NCBI GenBank assembly: GCA_030248195.1
Contig: JASAND010020705.1
Coordinates: 1-64,000 of the forward strand
Direction of reading: 5' to 3'
DNA: 64,000 nucleotides
Source of the DNA: Trissonchulus latispiculum
Lineage: Eukaryota > Nematoda > Enoplea > Enoplida > Ironidae
This document shows positions 50,701 through 59,302 of this stretch, piece after piece. Each line of letters starts with the position of its first letter. Position 1 is the stretch's first letter. The notes beneath the pieces were generated by a model. The model made no database searches. It saw only the letters and a list, made by a program, of their open reading frames with translations, and was not told the origin of the DNA. The position numbers and the translations under genes are program-made.

Positions 50701-52044
50701 GGTTAACACGAACCTCCTTTCAAATTCCGCATTAATACATTTCACTTTTTAAACTGTATAAATAAGCTCACATTCATAAAGAAAACAATGCTGTCATAGT
50801 AAACTTTTTCAGATAATATTTTAAAGCTCAACGATAAAACAAGAAGTTTAGATAATGTACGAAATTTTCTGGAAAAGTCCTGTAAACGACCTACAACCAT
50901 CAAAATTTATATAATCTTAGCGTTGCGTAACAAAAATATATACATGGCTGAAAAGAATAAAATTGTTAAAATTTGCTATTTCGTGCACTCAAGAAACTCC
51001 AAAAGCTCAGCCGTTACTACAGCTTAAAACTTCAATTTTACAGCCAAATATATAGATCAAAATACAAAACGTAAAGCCAACTCAAGTTATTATTAAATAC
51101 GTTCAAAATATAAAACCAACTTTGAAACTAAAATCCATACGATCACATCCCGGCGAAGCCGGAAATTTTTGAAAAAATATGGGCAAAAACGTAAATTTTG
51201 CTTAAAAAAATTGTAAATTCCTAGGCTTTTTGAAGTCAGCCAGAAAAAAAGGAAATAAAAGGAATTTTGGGCGAAAAAAAAGGAAATAAAAGGAAGGCCT
51301 CGAAAAAAAAGGAAATAAAAGGAAAAAAGGAACCGCAACAGGCCTGGTGACTGTCGGTTTTGGACAAAAGGGGTCTATCGCTTAATCGACTTAATGTTTG
51401 CAACACAAAAACGTAAAAATTACTTGGCCAGATCTGGAAAGCAAAATGTGCCCGTTTCCATATTTTTCACGCAATCTTGAAAATAGCCAACTGTGGTGAA
51501 TGGTATTCCAGCAATCAAGGAACATATAGCCTAAACAAATTAGATGGAAAGCTATCCTGACAAAACAATTACAGGAAGGCAATATATACTTGTACATTAT
51601 TTTATTCACATAACTAATAATAACATTATGTGGGCAATTAACAGAAGCTACAAATAAACTGGCCCGACAGCTGCTGTTTCACATAAAATCAAAGCAATTA
51701 AATGTTAATTATCGGCAAGAGTTCAACGGAAAGCTATCGTTATTTAACTGTTGGTTTAGTAGTAGTACTAGAAATATTTTGAACTATGCATTTACTTCAA
51801 GCATTTTTAATACTCGTAGAAATTTCAGTTCTACTGGGACAATCATTTAGACGGAAGGGACCAAAGACCGATGGCGTAGAAATAGATTTAGACGATCTGC
51901 TTCAAGTCAACCAGATAAATTTAGTTGAAAAGGATACTACAGCTCAGCAGAAAGCAACAACTGCCCCTATTCCGAAAAACCAGCCCGTTAAACGGGTCAA
52001 ATCAGTCATAAAGGTGGATCCAACTGTGGACGGAAAACAAAAAG

Positions 52045-52075
<31 letters not shown>

Positions 52076-54387
52076 ACAACAGCAACAGTTAGCAAGCACT
52101 GAAGCAGGAACTCAGCTTGATGAACAGGTTTTACTGAAAACAACCGACGACTTCAAGCCAGAAGGAATTACACTTATCAACGAGATAGATGGACTGGCGG
52201 ACGGGTACAAGAAATATCTGCTGGGCCCGGAAGAGTTACAAAACCAAGAAAGTTTATTGGAGCAACAATTGCAGCAGCAGAAACAGCAGCACGAACATCA
52301 ACAGATGCAGCAAATCAACTACGAACAGTGGCAACTAATGCAACAGGCCTGGATACAGTATCTATATGAGAATCAAATGCAAAACTATCCGGCCGAAGTG
52401 CAGCAACAACTGCAACAGCAATGGCTGGTATACTACAATGAGCAACAACAGCAGCAACAGCAACAGCAAATAGCAGCCATGGAACAGCAGCAGCAGCAGC
52501 AACAACAGTATGCTGACGCCTATATGGCACACCTGCAGCAACAGCAGCAACAATTGCAACTGCTAGAACAGCAAAACTTGTATGCAAATGAAGAACAAGT
52601 TAAGTTACCCGGAAAGCAGGCTGAACCAGCGCATAAGAGTGAGCTAACATTCACACTACCCAGGCGAACTACCACATGCTTTACTGAGGACTTCACCGAA
52701 TCAGCAAATTACACCATGGAATACAAATCAGTCTACGGAAAGGTAAGTATATACCCCTAGTTCATATACATAATTAAAACACAATCATAATCAGGGAAAC
52801 ATAAAAGATAGTTTCGCTCTAAGAAATTCCACAAGTATAATTTGAGTTGTAGCACTAACAGGATTTTAACGAATTATAACAACAAAAAAATTCCATAAAT
52901 ATACATTTCTACATGCATTGAAGTTTCATTTCTTCTGCATTCAGGAAATATCTGTTCTGATCACAAGTCCACATGGAGTAGTGTTGCACTCCGAAAGTGG
53001 TACAGGAAATATAACTACCTTTCTCACCTATCCAGGAACATTCTCCTTCTGCTATCACAATCCTCAACTTCTTGACATAGGAAAATGTGCTGTCTACTTA
53101 AGAATAGAAAGAACGTCAAGAATGATGCCGTAAGCTAAATTATGTTGCATTTACTCATTTACTTTTCTTTTCTGAAAATCTCCGACATGTACTTTGTGCC
53201 AAAAGTCAAACATACAGCGAAGACTAAAGCGTCTTACTCTCGTAAATTTTGACTGGGTAGTTTAGGATTCATTATCCACTAAAGGTGCACGCAGCTGACC
53301 TTCGGGCAAACAGCCCCTTAACCAGAAGTATATATCGCCTGCAACCGTATACGAAGAGGCAACCTCAGAGCACCCACCTACTACTCTAATCGCAAAAGGG
53401 GACAGTGATTAATTGGTCACACTATGGCATAAATAAGGCACTGTACGCAGTCTAGTTCGGAGATAAACAGCTGAAAAGAAAGTTTTCTGACTACTGTGAC
53501 ACTGTTACAAAAGCTCAACAACTCAGCTCTTCACATAAACGGATCACTATCTAAGCACGAAATAACCCATCAAAGGTATATGTAACTGACACACAAGAGT
53601 ACTGCTAATTATGTGTAGCAGAGCTTCTGCGCAAAATTGCGACTGACCACTAATATCTGGATATTTAATAACCGTAAGTTTTTTGCATAGGGTTCCTAAG
53701 CGACGTGGACCCGCAGTAATGGGACCGTTGGATTCTATATGCGAAACTATCTACCAGAATTCAGAACAGATACAGAAATATCAAATGACCTACAGACATA
53801 ATGCTGACAGAGGCCGTCATTTTGCTTCAGAAATTAATAATCGAGTAAGTCCATCGCTGTTAATAATCCTTGAAGCTTCAACAATTTACTAGCAAAGCTC
53901 GATACCTTATGAGCCCAGTAACATGAATCCTTCGTGTGCTATACGCGAGTTACTCTACCTATTTCCTACTTCATTTTAGATACAAATATTGGCAACGATG
54001 ACATCAATAACTATGATAGTCTTGGGACTGGGCCAAACCTTTCTCCTTAAAAAACTCTTCAACAACGACATTGTCTTTACTGCAACCAGACGCCAAAGAA
54101 ATGACAGAAAGCTAGTGGTGACTGAACAGCCCAATTTAAACTGAAGCAAATAAGACTATTGGAAGATTTAAACATGTTTGTGCAAATAAAAGTAACGTAT
54201 AATCTTAGTTTAATATTTATTTCATACCTTTGCTGTCAGTGTAACACTAGACATGCATATATGAGTGCAGTCACGTGACCACTCCTTTGAGAGAGAGCCG
54301 CCCAGTTTGTCCAATGATTGCTTCAAGGAAGAGGTTTCGTCTGGAGGCAAACACGACGAACAAACAAGAAGCGGCTTATAAGTAACC
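41704..54387 (-). CDS. NBN: Nibrin (NBN/NBS1), eleven exons, N-terminal FHA exon(s) not in window
   Basis: Exons in transcript order: 54228-54387, 51424-51530, 49423-49540, 49118-49293, 48537-48634, 44916-45030, 44667-44712, 44437-44513, 43771-43963, 43514-43618 and 41704-41844. All ten junctions are phase-compatible, giving about 440 residues. The first three exons carry BRCT1 and linker (YKPLLVCSSCLPPDE, DCTHICMSSVTLTAK, AICSLIAGIPFTTVGYF, YCPPLKEPNIDTASADLS). The next two carry BRCT2 (MAGGTTKLVAPHPKIRSELL; GETEISLAILFASVEKYCNP). A Ser/Pro-rich middle follows, then the MRE11-binding signature SLQNFKKFKK and GAPIIIGGKDLIPN. Nibrin recruits MRE11-RAD50 and ATM to double-strand breaks in the nucleus. 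The FKKFKK exon uses a GC donor (AAG|GCAAAT). If the last exon is terminal, the protein ends VKLK with TAG at 41704 and lacks the usual acidic ATM-binding tail; a further exon past GTAAAA at 41718 is possible. The first listed exon needs a phase-2 predecessor holding the FHA domain. Confidence 0.94.
41875..43061. mobile_element. Hairpin element of the CAAGAGTACATAATA family, split by a hAT-like element
   Basis: The left part (41875-42097) starts CCAAGAGTACATAATAAC and the right part (42943-43061) ends TTATTATGTACTCTTGG-like. Together they match the 347-bp copy at 39635-39981. The interruption is the element at 42098-42934. It lies in the NBN intron 41845-43513. Confidence 0.88.
42098..42934. 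mobile_element. hAT-like miniature element, TTGGCC words
   Basis: A perfect 8-bp duplication GCTAATTT flanks it (42090-42097, 42935-42942). The ends are TAGTGTTGTGCATTGGCC and GGCCAATCCCAACACTA. Dense GGCCAACGGCCAATGGCC-type words lie inside both ends around an AT-rich centre. The tryptophan/proline ORFs over it are artefacts. Confidence 0.92.
45738..46108 (-). mobile_element. tRNA-derived SINE with 13-bp target duplication
   Basis: Flanked by the perfect duplication CGAACATAATGTA (45725-45737, 46109-46121). On the minus strand the head reads GCCGTGCCGGCCGAGTGGTT and GGTTCGAATCCCCGCTGCC, a tRNA-Ser-like A box and B box. A middle domain (TTGCTCAAGG..ACTAAG and GGTAAATGGGTACC on alternate strands) resembles conserved central domains of animal SINEs. 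The 3' tail is CTTTACCTTTACCTT. It lies in the NBN intron 45031-48536. Confidence 0.9.
46280..46454 (+). CDS. Possible first exon of a secreted-leader gene, related in style to the RING gene
   Basis: From ATG the frame reads MFLISQRVILSLVILL, a likely signal peptide, followed by an Asn/Asp/Pro stretch (NPNEPDPNDQSN), and a donor-like G|GTAGGC at 46454/46455. The leader plus DP-N repeats parallels the first exon of the RING-H2 gene at 11336 (MDPTDPKDPN). I found no downstream exon, so it may be a retained fragment of a paralogue in the NBN intron. Confidence 0.35.
46640..47000. repeat. Repeat bounded by GGGGGCGGAGCCCCC hairpins
   Basis: GC-rich hairpins GTCCGGGGGCGGAGCCCCC (about 46670) and TCTGGGGGGCGCAGCCCCCC (about 46967) bracket 270 bp of AT-rich DNA; a third, partial one is at about 47315. 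The ORF between them (46730-46963) has no recognisable domain. Confidence 0.5.
47335..47490. repeat. Minisatellite of AGTCTCACTGAGGCACAA units
   Basis: About eight imperfect 18-27 bp units of AGTCTCAC(C/T)(C/G)AGGCACAA in one orientation. It is non-coding, within an NBN intron. Confidence 0.92.
47491..48536. other. NBN intron, AT-rich, with one element end
   Basis: At about 47960-48045, AGCAAAATGTACCG and CATTTTTTGGTCAGACTTTG match an end of the TA-flanked palindrome at 19223-20549. The plus-strand 118-codon ORF at 48265-48621 overlaps a true NBN exon on the other strand and is not a gene. Confidence 0.6.
49881..51346. mobile_element. hAT-like element, AAAAGGAA words
   Basis: The ends CAGGGCTGTTGCG and CGCAACAGGCCTG are inverted and flanked by a GTGACTG direct repeat (49874-49880, 51347-51353). 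Repeated AAAAAAGGAATAAAA and AAAAGGAAATAAAAGGAA words lie just inside both ends. The centre contains G/C blocks. At 1466 bp it is the largest of this class here, with no transposase ORF. It lies in the NBN intron 49541-51423. Confidence 0.8.
51786..54144 (+). CDS. TMED: p24/TMED family cargo receptor with a large polyglutamine insertion
   Basis: Exons 51786-52742, 52945-53129, 53691-53844 and 53980-54144, all GT-AG with matching phase, give 486 residues. Order: signal peptide (MHLLQAFLILVEISVLLGQS); about 270 residues of Gln-rich sequence (Q runs from about residue 88, and more from residues 160-260); a GOLD domain (ELTFTLPRRTTTCFTEDF, then ITSPHGVVLHSESG and TYPGTFSFCYHN, with the usual Cys pair); a coiled-coil stem (LDSICETIYQNSEQIQKYQ); one membrane span (MTSITMIVLGLGQTF); and a cytosolic tail with LLKKLF. 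TMED proteins sort cargo between ER and Golgi. Typical members are about 200-230 residues, so the Gln-rich block more than doubles the length. The tail lacks a C-terminal KKXX signal. AATAAA lies at 54185-54190. The whole gene sits inside the NBN intron 51531-54227, antisense to it. Confidence 0.94.
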
Positions 54388-54446
54388 CTGCAAAAAAATT
54401 TGCACTCATGCTAGCAGCCGAACATTCAGACATCCATTAAATTGTT

Positions 54447-54640
54447 CGGTAAAAGTAAGGGTGACCCCTGGAGAATGTCGAAAACTGCCACGAGGACATG
54501 GGGTGTTCCTGCTCATCCTCCAATACACAGTCTTAGAGTCAGAATGATGACTGCATCCGTAGAAAGGGGCACGCGGCCTTCAAGGCGTTAAGCTCTGGCC
54601 AAACTCGTATTAAATTTCCACGATAGCGGTAGTCATGGAC
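54447..54640 (-). mobile_element. 5'-truncated, diverged copy of the SINE at 45738-46108
   Basis: It follows the same order as 45739-45920 (tail, CCCCTGGAGAAT, GTGTTCCTGCTCATCC, ATACACAG, GATGACTGCATCCGT) but is more diverged and lacks the tRNA head. Confidence 0.7.
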
Positions 54641-54798
54641 TGCTGTGTTGACGAAAGTAAAAATGGACAGCTGTGTTGAAGCAAAACTAACAATTGTGAA
54701 ACGTGAAACTATATACAACAAACAAACTAACAGACAAACAGACAACACGAACAAGCAATATATCAAACAACAAACGGATCAATTAAGTGGTAGCTGAC

Positions 54799-55246
54799 GG
54801 TGGTGATTCCTTTTGGGCGCGTATCATTGTTTGACGGCCCAAATCAAGACGAAATTCGATGAAACTTTCCAAAATATATATATATATATATATACGTTCT
54901 TTTAGCGTTCTAACACCCTCCGCTTCAACATTTGAGATTTCCACCGGTCTGGGCGGTTTTTTACAATTTCTGAAAGTCTAGCAGTAGCTACATAATTATG
55001 ACTATATTCCATCGAGAGACCCCATTGAGTTTTTACAATTTTGCTTTTTAAAGCAACTGTCGAACGTTTCTCTATCGTGATATATCTAATTTTCTTGTTT
55101 TGGCGTCGAAAACTTGCCATATTTGCAGAAAGCAGAAATAAAAAGAGAAAATGAAGCTACATTTTCAAATAAAAATGGCTTCTTAGCTCCAAGTAATGAA
55201 TGAGTAATAATGGTTCAAAATTGATGCTCCAAAGGGAATCACCACC
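54799..55246. mobile_element. TTAA-family element (GGTGGTGATTCC ends), internally deleted
   Basis: The left end is GGTGGTGATTCCTTTTGGG and the right end CAAAGGGAATCACCACC, followed by TTAA. At the left the nearest TTAA is 12 bp away (54783-54786), so that border is altered. A short (TA)n interrupts it at about 54873-54894. It matches both ends of 26921-27902. Confidence 0.78.
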
Positions 55247-55296
55247 TTAAGCCGAGCTCTACAACTCTAAAATCAGTAACAGTGGCTCGGTTTACA

Positions 55297-55930
55297 GTGT
55301 GGGATATTACCCATTAGGGCACTAGTAGCTAGCTGCGCAGCAGCGCAGCATTGAAAATTATGTGTAGCGCTATCTTTATACGTGTGGTGTAAAATATATT
55401 CTATTTGATGAAATTGTACAACTTGGAGCCATTTTGACATTTGTCTTATTCATGAATGATAAAGATGATTTCTTTTTGGGCTAGCTACGCCAGTAGCACA
55501 AAGTATATATAAGAGAGAGAAAGTGCAGGTTGAGTTCAGTTGTAGTCGGTGTGTCAACGAGGTTGGGGGCCTTTGATCTGTTTTGGGGGTAAGAATTGTT
55601 GGGCTAGGTTTAGGTTTCGGGGAGTGTGTTCATTTTCACTTATCGTGCTCCTTTGTATCTTTGTATCAGTTTTGTATGACCTTTTCAAAGTTAGAGTGAG
55701 TATTTTTGTGTATGATTTAGTAAAGTCTAGCGGTACTTAAGTCTACTAGATTTAGGGACGGTCGCATAGGGCTCACGAGTAACTCTATCTTGATCTACTC
55801 GCTAATTTATGATACTCTCGCCTCTTCTCTCAATCAGCTAGGACTGGATATCACACACTGAGCTCTTACTTGCAATCATTTAGTGAAGTCCGACACAGTT
55901 TATTCTAGAGGATATACACATATCTTCACA
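55297..55930 (+). repeat. 5' LTR of a Gypsy-type retrotransposon (probable)
   Basis: It runs from TGTGGGATATTACCC to TTCACA, with the expected TG...CA ends, about 634 bp. A TATA box TATATAAG lies at 55505-55512. Directly after it, TGGCGACCGTGAT (from about 55935) fits a primer-binding site. The 3' LTR is outside the window, so the borders rest on structure alone. Confidence 0.7.
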
Positions 55931-55958
55931 AATAGTGGCGACCGTGATTTTTCAGTAG

Positions 55959-58939
55959 ATGTCCAAAGTTCTAGCTTTTTCTGAGAAGAAAAGGGAGCAC
56001 GATAAGCGAGAAAAGCAAAGAGCACAACTTTGGGGGCTCTTATCATATTTTGACGGACCGGTCGATCTAGATAGAGGGACTCCCATGGCTTCAAAGCAAG
56101 GTGTTGCAAAATCGGGGGGTCGTGGTCGGGGGGTGTCTCCCCCAACGCTAGTCCGGGAGGAACGGCTCCAGGTATTGGAAGGGGGACCCCCAGAAGACCG
56201 GAAGGTTATGTCCCTGATATCCCTCCACAATTATGGGAAGGGCAAAATTCTAAGGCGAAACCTGTCACAGATAGAGGATCAGGGGGGCGTGGGGGACCCT
56301 CCCGGATTCCCCCCCCCCACCCACAAGTTCTCGTCGGACCCAGTCCCAATTGGGGGTTTCTACCTCCACAGCCCCGTCTACATCTTCTGAGGCCCCGTAT
56401 GGTGGTCATTTAAATAAAACTTTTGGGGGGGCCAGTGACTCGGTCACAATCTGGGGCTGTTCGCCCCCAAGTTTCGCATTTTGCGGGTTCCCGGTCTCTA
56501 ACGTCGCAGTCGGGGGTCCCCAAGTGCTATCAGATGCTACTCCCCCAGAAGTAGTAGTTTCTGGGGAGGAAACTACGGTAAAATCTTTGTCTGGGGGACC
56601 AGAACTGCTGCAGACTTCCGATTTCCCTCAGGAGGGGCAAATGCTCACTCCCGGCCCCCAATTTGACGCTTTTGATGAATTTTTTGAAATCGATGACTCA
56701 GATTCGCAAGACGAGCAACCCTTGTCAGCTATGCAGAATTATTTGGATTACAGGCGGAAAGATCTCGGTTTGGCGCCAGTCACGGTTTCTGATCTGTTGG
56801 GGGGAAAAAGTTCGGGATCAAAAAGTTCGGGGGAGAAAAGCTCAGGGGAAAATAATCCCGAACCGGTCCTGAACCAAACTTCTGAAAATGACCTGATTCA
56901 GTTACAACATCAGCAAGTCCCTCCCACTCCCGCGAAGTCTGCAGCTGCGGCCCCTCCCCAGGCCCAGGACGATATAGCAGAAAAACCCGACAGAAGATTG
57001 GGTGGACATGATCAGAATCTGGGGGCGCCCGCTCCTTCTCCCCAGGGACGACCTGAATCTTTCGCGCCCGAGTGTCAGTCTCAGTTGCAAAGTACGTCTA
57101 ATTTTACGCAAGATCAAGGGTGCAGTTCGGCCTCGTCGTCCCGGGGACAGGTGGGGCAACCCACTTTGGGAGTTCCCAGTCTTGTAAATGGCGCCCAAGG
57201 GAGATCACCTAATTTTGGGCAAAATTCAGGACATGTTTGGTGTCCACCGTCTGCACAGCACCCGCAAGGTACGTTTCAGCGTGCTTCTCCGTCAGGTCAA
57301 GCACAGGCCGCCCCAAGTGTTCGACAACCGGCCCGAATACCGTCGTCTATGCCGGGTTTTTCTCAATCACAGTCCCCTACCCAGCAGCCATTATTACACC
57401 TCAGATTGTGCAGCCTGTGCCGTCTGCGGCACAACCCGGCTATTACACCGTCGATATGTACGGAAATCCAGTATACGTATATAATTCACCGGCACAATTT
57501 ACTGCTGGAACTGCTGTTGCCTTACAACCGGCGGCCCATACATACGTACCGGGACCTAGCCAAGCGGTTATGGGTCCGGCGGCGCCAGCTGTAACTCAGA
57601 CGGTGGAAACCAGTCCACAGAGCGTTCAAACGTCAGATTTTGTATTGGGAAATTCAAGGGTGGCTTCTGACCCGCCCCCTCCGCCGGATAGGGGGGGCGC
57701 CCCCCCGGGTTTTTCTGCACAGCAGGTCAGTCAAAAGGGGGTTTTTTCCAACAAGGAGGAGCGAGCGACGCCTGCTCGTCACCCAACTCCGGCGACCATG
57801 GTGGCCACAGATGCTTCAGTTTCAGGCCACGATCCGCGCCTCTTTCGTACGTATATTGAAATTCTCCGGGACGTTCCGCAGTTTGACCCAGAATTACTCT
57901 ATGTTGAAGACTGGCTCCCACAATTTGAATCGGCAGTGGAAACGTATCAAATTCCCAAAGATCAGTGGCCTCGTCTTTTATACAGTAAATTGGCGGGTAA
58001 GGCTCAAATTTATGCCTCCCGTGTGGGTCTTTCTATGATCGATTGATATGATAGTATTTTGAAATTTTTGAAAACTCAGTTTCCTAAACCGCAGTTGTCG
58101 TACCAGCAAAAATATACAGCTTTTGTTAACCGACTTCAACGTCCCGGAGAACACATACGTAAATGTATCTCGGAATTGCAAGCTTTGGCGCTGGATATCT
58201 GGAGTGACCCGGCTGACCGGGAGAAGCACTGTGTCCAGCAGGTCTATGCCGGGGCAAATGACAAGTACGCGGCGTCGCTCGTTCCTTTAGGGGCGTATGG
58301 GGAACCGTCTATGGAAGACATTTTGCGGGTGATTGACAAACTCGACGCCCGAACCCCACGCCCCACCCCAGGGGATGCATTGTCGTATGACCCCCCAATC
58401 TATCATGTGGCATCCTCAGAGAGAACAGAACCGGGCGGGAGCTCTAACGACCCGTTGGAACAGCTACGTAAGGAATTACAGGATCTTCGGGCACTATGGG
58501 AAGAAGGGAAGGATGCACGGCCTAGATTTGAGGATAAGCGCAAGGATAAGTGCTTCCATTGCGGCAGGAGGGGCCATGATCCTAACAACTGTTGGGACAA
58601 ATATCCTCAGTTGGCCCCGGCAGGTTGGAGGGGGCGACCTCTCCCCAGGGAACAGGTAGCCGGAGTTACGCAGTACGTACCAGTCTATCCACAGTTTTGC
58701 GCACAGCAGCCGGTTTATCCAGCTTTACAACCTGCTCCTGTCCCTTTAGCTCTGCCCGCCCCACAGCCTTCTTCGGGTCAGCATGCATATGGTTCACAGT
58801 GGGAAGCACCGCCAGCTCAGAGCACGGGTCAAGTTGTTTCACCTGGTGCAACCGTGCCTGCTTTGCCGGCGCCTTTGGCCCCGGCTCCAGCACCTTCGGT
58901 CCGGGGTGTTACTACACAACCTTTAGCGGCACCGCTGGC
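55959..58939 (+). pseudogene. Gypsy gag region, frameshifted
   Basis: An early frame (55959-56390) passes into a second frame (56350-57594) and back (57237-58046), where a TGA interrupts it. The frame then stays open from 58059 to the insertion at 58940. The protein is Pro/Gln/Ser-rich, followed by a capsid-like helical region (EDWLPQFESAVETYQIPKDQ, then YTAFVNRLQRPGEHIRKCI) and a CCHC zinc knuckle CFHCGRRGHDPNNC at about 58550. Gag packages the element's RNA. At least two frame changes and one stop mean it is inactive as it stands. Confidence 0.85.
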
Positions 58940-59302
58940 CAGGGTTGGGAGTCTCGGTCTCGGTCTCGGTCTCGGTCTCGCCCAAAAGCCGAGACTTGGC
59001 CAGTCTCGGTCTCGGTCTCGGTCTCGCTTCTCGGACCGAGACCGGAAATTTTTAGAAAACATCTAATTTCGGTGAAAATTTTAAATCAATGTTATGAAAA
59101 TTAACTAACGATGTGCGGAAACCGTATGTTTATGTGTTAAAGCCCCCAATACTAGATCTAAGCCTCAAAAACTGGAAGAAACTAAGTTTGAGTTAAAAAT
59201 TGCAGTCTTGGCTAGTCTCGGTCTCGGTCTCGGTCTCGGTACCCTGGTCTCGGTCTCGTTCTCGGTCTCGGTCTCGGTGAAATCCGGTCTCGCCCAACCC
59301 TG
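58940..59302. mobile_element. hAT-like miniature element, GTCTCGG words, inserted in the Gypsy gag region
   Basis: The ends CAGGGTTGGGAGTCTCGG and CTCGCCCAACCCTG are inverted and flanked by the 7-bp direct repeat CGCTGGC (58933-58939, 59303-59309), with an eighth base differing. GTCTCG/CGAGAC words are repeated near both ends. The Gypsy frame is open immediately before and after the insertion. An older fragment of the family is at 32700-32905. Confidence 0.88.

Noticed and set aside
52315..52587. Minus-strand ORFs rich in Leu/Val/Ala
   Set aside because: They are antisense of the TMED polyglutamine codons.
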